A stretch of 30,612 nucleotides of DNA, taken from Pelargonium cotyledonis. Its lineage: Eukaryota; Streptophyta; Magnoliopsida; Geraniales; Geraniaceae. Below, in pieces: positions 1-11,733 of this stretch. A model generated the notes under the pieces. That model did not search any database and was not told the origin of the DNA. It saw only the letters and a list, made by a program, of their open reading frames with translations. Position numbers and translations under genes: made by a program. Location: positions 1-30,612 of the forward strand of contig JAYMTA010000360.1 in NCBI GenBank assembly GCA_036897625.1. The letters are read 5' to 3'. The number at the start of each line of letters is the position of its first letter. Positions within the stretch are counted from its first letter, which is position 1.

Positions 1-2823
1 CAAAATATTGACATTTGTAATAAACTTATTAAAATATTAAAACTTATCCATTTTCTATCCTAAACATTTTCATTAGAATATATGAAATACATGTGAAAAT
101 ACAAGTAAAATTCTGTACATGTAAAAATACTTTTCCATATATATATATATATATATGCGCCAATGAATTTAGATTAATTAGAGCCTTGTTGTGTTGGTGC
201 TCGATCTGTCTTTTTGCGATCTTGTGAATAATTCCACATTTTGCTACCTCCAAAATTAATTAATTAATTAACATTATCACAAACACCTGGTGGCCATGCA
301 ATGCATCCATATATATGTGACTCTATCTATGAAACCAAAATCAGAGAACAATAATCACATACTTAATTATTGATTCTTAGGTACTAAGACCCATCACATA
401 TGTTACCTGTACCTATAGAATCCGTAGGTGTTATTTCATGATATATGTATAATCTCGTTCATAATACATATTGTTATAGTGTTTGACGTTTATAAATAAA
501 ATTGTTTCATTCGAACAAATATGTCAAAGTTTAAGACGTCACATAAAACATGTATAATTTTGTGAACTTGTATAAACATAAAATATGCCTTATATGAAAA
601 TTAAAGTTGGAAGGGCTGACTTGCCAGGATGGATATCATTCATGGAGGTGGTGAAATGGCTATGACCTTTACAAAAATAACATAAAAATTGTGCGTAGAA
701 TTTTCTATAATTTTAAAAGTTAAATTTTGTGTGTGAGAGAGATTAACGAAATGATATTGGAAAGTACACACAAACTCTTTAGCAAGTTTTTTCAACACAA
801 GGAAAAGAAGAAATGGTCTCATTTGTAGGCCATCCCATATTGTGCAGCCAGCTAAACCCTCCTTTTTGAATCGGTCTTGTGAGCTTTTATCTTGAGTATT
901 CGTATACGATAACGTTACAAAAAAAAAATTGTATATTTGTCACGAAAAATATATATATTCGATGAATTAGTGGTCGTCGATAACAATTACCAAATGGGTT
1001 TTGTAGCAAAATAGTAACCGACGTGTATTACAAAATTTTCGTACTGCGGTAAAATCGTACGTCACATAAGTGAGATGAAAAGAGGCACACACTAACTCTA
1101 TAACTCACATGAACCAATATGCTTAATTATTGTTTATAAAGAAGATAGAAATTAAATAATATATAAGATTAGTTTATAACAGCTAGCTCAAGGCTGCTTT
1201 GTTCTCCAGGCAATTTTCTTGTCCATTGCATGACATTTCAAAAGTAGGGTTAGCTGGGAATATTGGGAACTACTGTTCTTGTTGTTCATATGATGTGAAC
1301 CAATTATCTTTTCAAAGCAATATTAGTGGTGGCCCTAATTAATTGGATATATATACATATTCTAATAATCAAAGTCTAATAATGGTTGCCTTTTTAGGTT
1401 TTAGTTGGTATTTTGTGATTATTAAAGTCATTAGAGGACAAGAATTTGTTTCACAAATCTTTTAGATGAAGTGCAAATCACTATTCTTAATTGTATTTTA
1501 TTTTTCTTCTGTAGTGAAAGTCAAAATTAATCCCTTTTGTTAGATACTAGACATGAATATCTGTATCTCTCATAATACTTTTAACTCAAATCATTTTATT
1601 GGTGTTGACATATGATGTGTGATTTTACCTTGCAGCCAAATTCATTCAAAATACTTAATTCTAATTTTTTCTTTTGGAAAATACAATCATTACAACATAA
1701 ATAGATGCACAAGTAAACGTTACAAAAACATTTCGGTAACTAATTAAACTGGACCATAAATCAAAGTAGCAAGAATGATGCGTCTTTTTCACTCATTCAA
1801 GTTAGCACACTATGAATGATGTCGTCTTATTCACATGTCAAGCATTTTCACAAGAAGCTCGTGAACCCTGGGACAGTCTTGTCCATGAATGCCCTCTACC
1901 ATTTATAAATTCGATCTCTATTAAAGTCTTGACCCAATACAGTTTAAATTGGTTATTAGAACGTCTCAAATTGTCTTTTGCAAAAGAAAACTTGCATCAT
2001 TTTCTTAAACAAGGTAGTGTTTATGCAATAAGCATGACAATTGGTGACGAATAGAGAGACCTTGTGATGGTGACAAATACACTAAGGAGATAAATATTAT
2101 AGAGAAGGAACAAAATGATCCCATAATTTACTGATACAATATCAAGGAAAATGTAAAGCAATTGATTTGAATCTTTTTCTTGGCTTTAATAATTAACTTT
2201 CCACACAATCACCATTAAAAAATGGATGAGCACAACACGGTTTCTTGGATGTTCTTGCTGAGTCTTCAAGTAAAAAGGCAAAGAAAAAGAAGATTATTTA
2301 GGGTTTAAAAGTCTTGGATAAGACAAGACAAATGTTGCATTAATCGTGGAACCGTCAACCCTAATTGCAGTCATTAATAATAATTAGTAAATGATCCTAG
2401 CAATGATTCTTTTGTGCAAGTGATCTATTGTCTAGTTAACATTAATTCAAGTTCTAGTGAAATGAAATTGAATAGATGACAATAATGATTTTAACGAACG
2501 ACTTTGTCTCTAGATATACTGAGTGAATAAAATAGCCCTCATACTCTTCTTTGGTAATGCACACTGCAAGAGAAATGATTACAACATAAGATTTCATTTA
2601 TACCCTCTCCCGACAAAAGATAGTTTAAGTTTGATCATCTCTTTAGATAAGTCATTAGTTACAATCTCTTAAGTGACGGTTTATAAATTTATAGAAGATT
2701 AATTTTATTACGAGAGACATCTTTTGATAGTCCGGCCCCCCAAACCACATGTCTTGTATAGACATAAGATTGAAACAAAAAAATATACCTAAATATCCCT
2801 ATATCTGTAGTAGGTTTAGTAAA

Positions 2824-3040
2824 CCATGAGGTTTCTGAGCGGGCCCGCAAACTCACGGTTGATATCTTTAAGCTGTTCTACTACATCTAGACTAATTCTC
2901 ATTCGAGTTGGGTAGGATCATAAGGGCGGCAATCAAAGCTTTTCATACTAAGTTTTAACATAGCTGCAATTTTTAGAACTCGAACTTAAGGTTTCATGTT
3001 AAGTTGAAATAACCCCTTATCAGTTGACCCATGCACTTGG
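2824..3040 (-). mobile_element. tRNA-derived SINE with 18-bp target-site duplication
   Basis: A 217-bp insert is bracketed by a perfect 18-bp direct repeat, TGTAGTAGGTTTAGTAAA, at 2806-2823 and 3041-3058. Read on the minus strand, the insert begins with CCAAGTGCATGGGTCAACTG. It has a box-A-like segment (TGGGTCAACTGATAAGG, about 3015-3031) and a box-B-like segment (AAGTTCGAGTTCT, about 2976-2988) roughly 40 bases downstream. This matches the internal RNA polymerase III promoter of tRNA-derived SINEs. There is no obvious A-rich tail at the 3' end near 2824, which is unusual for such a clean duplication. The intact duplication suggests a fairly recent insertion. The family name is not known to me. 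Confidence 0.72.
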
Positions 3041-3478
3041 TGTAGTAGGTTTAGTAAATTGTGGAGAAGAAGCTGGGGGCATAGAGCATTAATGTCTAAA
3101 TTAAGTTGGGCAAAGATTATGGGATGATAAAATAAGTAAAAAGGTAATGAAAATAAAGTCAACAACTTTTACATTGTGGATGGCAATTCAACGCCCACTT
3201 TCTCGTGCCATTTTATAATTGTGCTAAAAATGTCCGGTCTCCATTGAGCTAGAGGACTTAGTAAAAAATCTAATTTGGTCTCCAAATTTACTAGTAACCC
3301 AAAAGTGTTTTTGTAATTTCAAACATAGTCCTAGTTTAGTCCCTAAATTTTTGTATAAACTGTAAGTACAATGTACATTTTGGATCAATATATAAAAGTT
3401 TAGGTACAATTTCGAATAAAATTGGGATCAAATTAAGTCCAAACCCCAAAGTTCGGAGTTCATTTGAAATAGGGATAT

Positions 3479-3652
3479 TTGGGCCTGAGGTAGGCCCTTA
3501 ATGGGCATTTCCATAAAAATGTGTGGATTAGCTCAGATTTTCTCAACTTGCCCCACAATTTTTTAAGAAAAATCCTATTTGATTCTGACTTGAAGTATTG
3601 GATATTTTTAGTAGAAAAAGCCCAATGGGCTCCAAAAAGCAAAGCCCAATTT
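3479..3652. promoter_or_regulatory. Cluster of site-II-like (TGGGCC/AGCCCA) motifs upstream of the ATPase gene
   Basis: TTGGGCCT (3479-3486), TAGGCCCTTAATGGGCA (3491-3507), AAGCCCAATGGGC (3618-3630) and AAAGCCCAATTT (3641-3652) lie about 290-460 bp before the start codon at 3940. TGGGCC/T site-II elements are bound by TCP factors and are frequent in promoters of plant housekeeping genes. That they act on the neighbouring gene is inferred from position only. I see no convincing TATA box between here and the start codon. Confidence 0.35.
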
Positions 3653-3839
3653 GCCTCAATAGAGAAACAAACAAAAACAAGAATCCATAAATGACAACTA
3701 TAGCATTTATATGAGACTCTTGAGTTACAAGTAAAGTCCTATTTACAATCAAATTGCTATAATTGCATTAACATTTTCGATTTACGTGCTAATTTGATTT
3801 CAAGTCTCTCTGCTCTGCTTTCACTCGAAAATTACACAC

Positions 3840-3962
3840 ATGCCACTGTCCACGCACTACGCGTCTCCTCGTCTTCTCTGTTTTCTCACTCTCCCTGTAA
3901 CGGTGTTTCGCTTCTCTCTCACCGGAACAGAGCATCGAAATGGGGAAAAGAAGAAATTGTAA
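3840..3962 (+). promoter_or_regulatory. Possible overlapping upstream ORF of the ATPase gene
   Basis: An ATG at 3840 opens a 40-codon frame that stops with TAA at 3960-3962. It runs past the presumed main start at 3940 in another frame. If the transcript begins upstream of 3840, a scanning ribosome would meet this ATG first, and translation of it would reduce initiation at 3940. The transcription start is unknown, so this may simply lie upstream of the mRNA. Confidence 0.3.
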
Positions 3963-6900
3963 AATTGCAATAGCAAAGAAGCACATTTCGGAGATTAGGA
4001 AGCGCAAGTTCTTGATCGGCGAGAAACGCCCAAACCCGCTGGCCGACGATCTTCAGAATGCTGTGGCAACCATCTCCTCCGAGATCTCCGCCAACGATGC
4101 TCGATTTCTCATTGAGCTGATCCAAGTTCGTTCCTTTTCGTTCTCGTTACTAGCTTAATTTGGAGTTGTGTACTGTGTGTTTTGGTGCTCTAAGTTGCTG
4201 ATAAATTCTGGATTTTGTATTTGTTTAATTGGCCGTAGAATGCGGAGGACAACAAGTACTTGCCAGAGGTGACGCCGGCGATTGAGTTCGTGCTGTCCAG
4301 CTCAGACGTTGCCGGGGTTGGTGCTCCTGCAACTCTGGTGGTGTTCAACAATGAGGTTGGCTTCTCGAAGAGCGATGTGGAGTCGATTTGTAGTATTGGG
4401 AAGTCCACTAAAAAGGGCAAGAGGCAAGATCAGGGCTTCATTGGAGAAAAGGGTACATGGCTTGATCCTTGCTCCTTAGGGTTTTAGAAATTATTATTGA
4501 GAAACAAAAGTAATTTTGTTGCATTGTGATATTATTTCTGATGGGCATAAATTAATCAGGGGTTAGGGTTTTAATTTTGTTGAAATTTACTGCATTGTTG
4601 TGTTTGGTTTGAGAGTGCTTTATAAACTAGTTGGGATTGGGACTTCCATTTACCAACTTATGCATTTAGGTGGGAGGAAAGTTTAACTTGATGCTGTCAT
4701 ATAATTGTTAGTCCACGAAGTTAGCAAATTTGCTTCTGATGGTAGTGTTGAAGTATAGCATGTTGAAACTGTGTGTGGGTATTTGAAGACGCTTGTTATA
4801 CTAGTTGGACCCTCCAATGAACTTAAGCTTTTACAGTGAGTAAAGTTTAATAAATGTGATTGTTGCTTCCCTTTCCTTGTTTTAGTTTGACCATTGTTGT
4901 AATGTCTTGGAGTTTCCTTGCCTCTTTTTTTTTTCTTGTTCACAGAGGGTACATAATTCAAGATGTTGTCTTTGTGGGTGATACAATTTTTTGTCCAATT
5001 TGGGAGAAGTTTTAGGGGATGCTGCAGATTCTGCTTGATTAGCATCTAAATGTCATTTTTTTTAACAAATCCCTGAAAACATATATTATGGAGATTTTCC
5101 TGAAATCATGTTTTGAACTTTTCGTAAAAGCATCTTTCACATTGGTGACCACTTGTGCAACGTCTTTGCCTCTTGTGCTAAGCTTGCTGATAGAGTTCAT
5201 TTGTGTTTGGGGCATTCTTGAAACCCTGTATCAGGGTCTCTAATCTTGACATTGCAGTAAATATGAAATTTTGGTGTTTGGCTGAAAGGATGTTATCATG
5301 GTTACTTTTTGGACCCTTAATGCACTCCTTAAGAGGTTATTAATGGAGTTGCTGGTTCAGTCAAGCCTCATGCTTCCTGGAAGTTTAGACTATCCTTGCG
5401 AGTATTTCTCTACTAAAAAGAGCGGGACAAATCAGCTTCAGGTTTAAAATCTTCATGTACTGTATTGTTGTTGTGTGTTTAAGCGTTAGCTTAATACACA
5501 ATATGGTATTGTACCAAGAGAGCCTTATGATGTGCGCGTAATTAGAAATTTGGCCTATGAATCATGGGGAGATAAGATCTGTAATCACTAGTCAGTTTAT
5601 TCACAAAAAGACCATTTGTATAGAATCTTGAGGAAGTAGCTAGCCCTGTGTACAGTTCAAGCCTGATTATCTACATATAGAGTAAGTATATTTATCATAT
5701 ATGGGTTTTATCAGCTTAACAGCAGCCAGGCTTGTGAAGGTAAATTTTGTGTATTATTATTTGCTGGCATTATTGTGTACATGAAACCGACCAAATGCAA
5801 GTCAACTGTTGCTTCTGAACTGCTTTGTACAGATGCATACTCGGGTAGCTTGCATGATAATAAAATTTCACGCAGTCTCAATTTTTTGCATTGCAGGTAT
5901 TGGTTTCAAAAGTGTGTTTTTAATCAGTTCACGCCCTCATGTTTTTAGCCGTGGTTACCAAATCAGATTCAGTGATGTTCCAGATGCTGATTCTGGTATT
6001 GGGTATATTGTTCCAGAGTGGATTGCCACAAACAATAAGCCAACTGTTTCAGAATTAAAATCTATCTATGGATCCGACATTCTTCCAACAACAACCATTG
6101 TTCTACCTCTAAAACCTGAGAAAGTAGAATCTGTGAAGAAACAACTCTCAGATATCAATCCTGAAGTCTTACTCTTCTTACGCAAGATCAAGCGGATATC
6201 AGTACGAGAAATCAATGGTAATTGTTGTTCCACAGACTCTATATCTGCCCATTCAATCTATAGTAAGACTAATCCTACAACAATAAAGAGTCAAAAGGGA
6301 GATTGTCGCAGTGTCTGTCTTTCAGTTCGAGAGGAAGTATTTTGTAATGTGCTCACTTGCTGTTATCACATATGGGACCATGTTTTCTCAGTAGATGAAA
6401 ATAGTAAGGTTGACTCAAGAAATGACATCAAAGAATGGACGATATCTCTTGCTTTCCCATCTGGAAAGAGATTAGACAAGGGGACTCCTGTTGGCATATT
6501 TGCATTCCTGCCAACTAAAATGATTACCAACTTTCCATTCATAGTGCAGGCGGACTTCATACTCTCATCCTCGAGAGAGGACATAGTCTTGGACAACCAG
6601 TGGAATAGAGGAATCTTGGACCATCTGCCTTCTGCTTTCATGAGCGCCTTTACTACTTTTATGGAGTCTGCTATTACAGCAGAATACTTCACCACTGATC
6701 AAGTGCTTAAGTTCTTATCTGCTAAAGAGTCTCCTTATAAGGAGCTAAGGCAAGTGAGACAATCTATAGAATCAAGATTAAAGAAAGAGTGCATTGTTCC
6801 TCAAGGGGCATTCTTGAAAGAAGAAACACGAGGCCACACTATGAAACACTGCATTGTTACCGAGGATATATCTTCCCCGGGGAAATCTATCTTGCATGAT

Positions 6901-9900
6901 TCAGTGGCCAGCAAAAAATTTAAGGGCTGGGATTATCTTGGAATACCTGCCATGGATGAATGTAATGAATATTATGGCAGATACATTCATGCCTTTTGTC
7001 GCTTGTTCAGCGCTCCACCCGGTGAGTATGCCGACCTCCTTTGCTTTTTTGCTGATTACTGGGAACAATTGCCACTCAAGGCTTTCATTGACATACCCGT
7101 TTTCAAGTACATTGCTCAGACTGGGGAGATTAGGCATTGTAGTATTTTAGATGTTGAAGTAAAACAGAAAATACATCTTGTCTGGGAGGTTGAAGAACAT
7201 ATATGGCTTAATAAATGGAACCTAGAGATGGGGTGTCCAGACAATATGTTTTTCTTCCCTAATGATCTGGTAGTCGCTCTTGTAGGCCATGTGAAAGAAA
7301 ATTGTTTGAAGAAGTTTTTGGTAGAAAAGGTGGGAATGGTAATTACTACAATCCCTCAGTACTGTGCAGCACTCTCTTCTTTTGTTGAAAGAAGAAAAGA
7401 CTCAGAACTGGCAGTTAAATTATCTCATTTCATTTACCATTCATTCTTGAACAACTACATTGAAGGCGACAAAATTTTCAGGATCTTGTGTTCCATGCCA
7501 GTATCTGATAAATTTGGAAATGTCCTCTGTACCAAAACTCTTGTGCCGGCTTCCGGTAGCAAATGGGTGAAACTCTTTGGTTGTAACAGTCCAGATGTTG
7601 AGGGAGCTTTTAATGGCAATTATGTTGAACTGGGGAATGTGTATGCTGAAGCTGCTAAATTTGGTGGAGTATCTACACCAGAGAAGGAACTATTGGACTT
7701 CCTTACAAAACATGCAGTAACTTTTGATTTGCCTGATATTATACCTCAAGATATAGCATTTCCAGTGGTTACTTCTCAATTGACTTGTGACCAGGCTTTA
7801 TTACTTCTGGGCTGGATACGGAGTCTGAGGGAAAGCAACCAAGAGATGCCTATGAGGTTTAAAGAAAGTATAATGACTGGTAAATGGTTGAAGACATATT
7901 CAGGCTTTTATCCTCCAATACATTGTTTTCTTTCTGATGGAACAGAGGTATGTACATTATTAGAGATGGCAAAACTTCTCCGGGTTTTATCAGTAGTAGA
8001 TGATGAGTATTATATGAACAAAATTAGGTCATTCAAAGATGAGTTAAGATATATCGGTGTGCATATAGGGTCTGAAGACGTGCATCCACTTATTATTGAG
8101 CACTTTAACCCCCTTGCCTCCAATGCAATGGATGCAAAATTTGCAATTTTTCTGTTGACCTTTATTAGATACTTGAAGGACAATAATAAGCTTAATGGAG
8201 AATTTATGACAACTTTGAAAGAGGGGAAATGGCTGAAAACAAACAAGGGCTATACGACTCTTGCTGGATCTGTTTATCTGTCATCTGATGTCTCAGAGGC
8301 TTTTGCACAATTAACAGACCAGCCTGTTGTTGATAGAGCATATTATGAGAACCATTTTGATTTTTTTGTTGATGAACTCCAATTGCTCAGTGTTGTTGTC
8401 TGTTTGGAAGAAGCATATGAGCTCATACAGAAACATTTCAGATTTCCTGAAGATCTATCCACTTTGACCAAGGAGAGTGTTTTGCTGTTACTTGAATGTA
8501 TCCAGCATTTGGGGCCTAGAGCTGTTGGTTTAACACATAGAATCAGATATCAACCATGGGTGAAGACTAATTCCGGGTTCAAATGCCCCACGGAATCCCT
8601 TCTGTTTGATCACAAATGGGATCACTTGCTGAATGTTGTTACATTGCCCATCATTGATGAAGCATTTTATGGAAGCAGGATTCGGTCATACAAGATAGAA
8701 CTGGAGGCAATTGGGGTAGTTGTAGACGATGATGGGGCATCTAAGATGTTTTCTGTTGAAATCAGGCCAATGTTATCTACAAGCCAATTAACAAGTTCTA
8801 ATGTTATCTCACTGTTAAACAGTATGAAGCATATGGGTGAAACAATGCCTTCATTGTTGTCCAATATTATGAGCTGTTTGTCAGGGGAGAAGTGGTTGAA
8901 GACCTGTAATGGCTATAAATCTGCCTCCGAAGCTATATTGTTTGATCCAAAATGGGAATCTGTTTCACGGTTTGCCAATCTCCCATTCATTGATATGACA
9001 TATTATGGTGTTGATCTCCATTCATTTAGAGATGAGCTGAAGTTTCTGGGAGTATTGATTGATTTGAGCCAGGGAGCTCATTTTCTGGCAAGAGATCTCA
9101 ATTTTCCAAAGGAACCAGCAGTAGTTGCACCAGGCTGTGCCCGCTCTTTGTTGCAGTGCCTCTCATCCCTGCGAAGAAGTGGCAGTTCTCTAGTTGAACT
9201 TTTCATTAACAAGCTAAGATCTAGCAAATGGTTGAAAACACACATGGGCTACAAGTCCCCAGAGGAGTCTCTCTTCTTTAATCCTGAATGGGAATGTTAT
9301 CTAGAACAGCAAGATGGACCCTTTCTTGATCATATATTCTACGGGACATTTAGTTCACTGGAGAGGGAAGAACTGAAAGTCATAGGCGTTAGAACTGAAA
9401 CTGAGGAAGTTTGCTATCTTCTTTCAAAGATTCTTACATCTCACACTCAAACTAATCCAATAATGAGAATATACAGGTTCTTGCACAAATGTGGATGGAC
9501 TGGGAATTGTTTGGGTAATAAATCTTGCTCTGCGTTGTGGATTCCAGATATTCGAAGACCAGGAGAAGGGAAATGGGTGCCTTCTCATTCTTGCGTTCTT
9601 CGCTACACGAACAACCTTTTTCACTCTTGTTTGCATGCCCTTGATAATTACTATGACAACGACTTGTTGGGTTTTCTGTCAATGGCTTTTGCCGTAGAGG
9701 AAGTTCCTTCTCTTGGTCACTATGTGATGCTCTGGCATGACTGGGAGAGAGGAATGTACCAAGTGTCTTCTGATGAGTTAATGGTTTTCTGGGGTTACAT
9801 ATCGGCTAATTGGGATGATATTTTGTGCTCTGCCATCAGTGAGGAGATAAGCTTGCTACCAGCAACCACTCTTTCTGGAGATATCCAGTTAATAGATAAA

Positions 9901-10773
9901 GGTAAAGTTCTAATCCCTGATGATCAGGTGCTCAAATGTGCATTTGCAAGAGCGAGTAAAGAACCTATATTTTTGTGGCTCCCCAAAATTGGCTCCAAAA
10001 CACTTGATTGGAAAAATCTTTGTGACATTTACAAAATAATGGGAGTTCGAACATTGTCTGAATCCGTGCAGTATGACCCAGATGATACTTTGTCTTCGGA
10101 TTGCACTTTTCAGAAGTTAGATATGAGAGACAGCTTGATTTGGAAAAGTTTGATCAGAATCATATTGGCCTTTCTCTCAAGCTTTTCATTGGAGGAAATG
10201 CATAGGAGAGCAAGTGTCCTTGATCTCTCAGTTTTTGGAGCTGAGAAGCAGATACCGGTTCCATATGGCTTACAATTAGCCACTGCTGCTGGTTCAAAGA
10301 ATCAATACTGCTTGCTATTGGACAAAAGGATAAATGTACAAATTTCGAAACAAGCAATATGGGAAAAGAAGTCTCAGAGACTGCTTGTTCAGATATCTAG
10401 CTGGAACTCTGAGCAGAAAAACATGTTGTTCACTAGTAGTTTTGCAAGAGCTATCTCTGAGGCAATTCTACAGAGCAACAACGAGCTTGTAGACAGCCTC
10501 TCCAAAGTCATTCGGCGGGCTTTTCATTATGGTTTTGAAGACAAAGCAGTGGACATCTTTCTGAGGAATGAAAATCTTCAACAAACAGCATTGGACAAGC
10601 AAATTCCTAATCAGTTACTCCCATTAGATAAATCTTCTTCGCATGCTTTACTGAAAAGGAAGATTTCACCTTTTGAACCGGTTTCTACTTCAGATTTTCC
10701 TTCCTGGGATTCTTCTAGTAAAAAGAAGCAAGCCATTGCGGAAGTTTTCTCCCAAAAGAAGCCTGAAAGATAA
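3940..10773 (+). CDS. Sacsin/NO VEIN-type GHKL (HSP90-like) ATPase-domain protein, 3 exons
   Basis: Exons 3940-4125, 4239-4452 and 5897-10773 join in frame to about 1758 residues. Introns are 113 and 1444 bp, both GT-AG. The first junction is phase 0; the second splits a glycine codon. The N-terminus carries a Bergerat ATP-binding fold: N-box ELIQNAEDN across the first junction (residues about 59-67), a G1-like NNEVGF where the usual aspartate is asparagine, then SIGKSTKKGK and the glycine loop GEKGIGFKSVF, which is continuous only after removing intron 2. Residues from about 689 onward form repeats of about 112 residues (separate entry). The basic tail ends KKPER. Plant relatives are Arabidopsis At3g48770 and the larger NO VEIN protein (cell-fate and auxin-related). 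The biochemical role of this branch is poorly known, and function here is by analogy. The start at 3940 gives an N-terminus typical of the family, MGKRRNCK. The gene is tail-to-tail with the aminotransferase gene. Confidence 0.9.
4453..5896 (+). other. Intron 2 of the ATPase gene, with an exon-like fragment
   Basis: This intron interrupts the ATP-binding glycine loop. It has no exon belonging to the ATPase protein, because GEKG and IGFKSVF join directly across it. Inside it, 4709-4836 reads as a protein-like frame with one in-frame stop (ending GPSNELKLL) and is followed by a consensus donor GTGAGT at 4835-4840. This looks like a captured or decayed gene fragment, but I cannot assign it to a family. 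Confidence 0.5.
7561..9915 (+). repeat. Protein-level tandem repeat array (about 112-residue units) in the ATPase gene
   Basis: Units open with a KWLKT-like motif at 7561 (KWVK), 7882 (KWLKT), 8227 (KWLKT), 8554 (PWVKT), 8890 (KWLKT), 9226 (KWLKT) and 9571 (KWVP). Spacings are 107, 115, 109, 112, 112 and 115 residues. Each of the five central units continues G-Y/F-x5-ES-x-L/F-F and contains a (D/E)xxYY or FYG segment, then a DEL/EEL-x-x-I/L-G-V block about 65 residues after the motif. The first and last units are more diverged. An even weaker one may begin near 7201 (IWLNKW). The pattern is visible directly. Its structural meaning, probably a repeated alpha/beta module like those between sacsin domains, is inferred. 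Confidence 0.8.
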
Positions 10774-11733
10774 GTACTCAAACTAAAGTTCACTTTTTTG
10801 CTCCATCTTGTGTGAAAAAACTTGCATATAGTAAAGGGTGGTTATAGATAGATATGCCTAATGAGTAATGACTAGTCTCTCAACTTCTTAGTGTTTTTGC
10901 AATGGAACTGGTACTTGTTGGACAAAATGTCCATTGGTTGTTGATTATATAGGAAGTTATTTTGGGAGGCTTCTTTAATTTGATGGTATGTACATGTGCT
11001 GATATTAATCCATAAAAGGTTCCCAGAATTGCTATTCTGAAATCTCCCATTTGTTTTCATTTATATCATTTGACCAGTTGAATTGTTCTTCTATGGTTTG
11101 TTTTTGGAAACTGGTCTGTACTGTTTATCGATCGTGCTCCGGTTCTTTCATTTGTTGTTGATGAGCTTGACTTCGACCTAAAAACTTAAACGGTTGGGTG
11201 GAAGACAAGTTGTAAATCAAATGGTCGCGAGTTCACATTCTTTCTCCAACCAAGGTGTAGGTTGGTTAGGCTAACACTATATCTGGATAACTTAGTGCAA
11301 CTTAAGTTTAATGGCTATAATATCTTCACTTTTACGAGGAGAGTGCACGTGACGAACACGATAGAGATCGAGATACAAAACTTCATATATCATTGTGTTT
11401 GCTATCTCTAACAGTAAACTATTATTTCATTCTCACGCTCGAATTTGAATCGTTTTGAATAGATATATAGATTCTTTCCAACCTAACATGCTTAGGTAGA
11501 CTTGTTCCAACTTCATACCAAGGATCAAATAAAGAAATTGGATAAGTAGATAGTGAAAAAGTCATCCAATAAATTCAGAAATATCAAGCAAACATTTTCA
11601 AAACCTATCTACAGATAGCAAGAAAAAAGATGTAAAGTGGGTATGTTTAAACTGCTAGAAAGATGGATAGAGATGGTGCTACCCCTGCAGAGGTGCATAT
11701 TACAAACTAGGTTTTGATTGTTCCAATATTTGC
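10774..11733. other. Convergent intergenic spacer (3' flanks of two genes)
   Basis: This spacer separates the stop codons of the ATPase gene (+) and the aminotransferase gene (-), so it should contain both 3' untranslated regions and poly(A) sites. I cannot place those with confidence. The segment 11190-11290 contains GGTCGCGAGTTCAC, which recalls a polymerase III box B, but no second box or target duplication is clear. No protein-coding frame is supportable. Confidence 0.6.

Larger units (their letters stand above)
1..3800. other. AT-rich intergenic region, no recognised gene
   Basis: I see no coding sequence I can support here. Simple repeats include an AT dinucleotide run at 137-156 and an AATT/TTAA run at about 254-271. 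The longest open frame on the plus strand, 1812-2054 (80 codons), has no recognisable domain and no splice context, so I do not call it a gene. A SINE lies at 2824-3040 (separate entry). The stretch 3255-3455 has the phrasing of common plant repeats (variants of TTTGGTCCCTAAATTT at about 3274, 3340 and nearby) but shows no clear ends. Confidence 0.6.

Noticed and set aside
1812-2054. 80-codon plus-strand open frame
   Set aside because: No domain, no similarity I recognise, no splice or promoter context. Chance frames of this length are expected in 30 kb.
3255-3455. MITE suggested by repeated TTTGGTC-CC-AAATTT words
   Set aside because: No matching terminal inverted repeats or target duplication could be defined.
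4683-5045. 120-codon minus-strand open frame inside ATPase intron 2
   Set aside because: Low-complexity Lys/Thr/Ser composition and antisense to an intron. The plus-strand exon-like fragment in the same place is a better explanation of its openness.
11190-11290. tRNA or SINE suggested by GGTCGCGAGTTCAC
   Set aside because: Only a box-B-like word is present. No box A at the right distance, no cloverleaf and no flanking duplication could be found.
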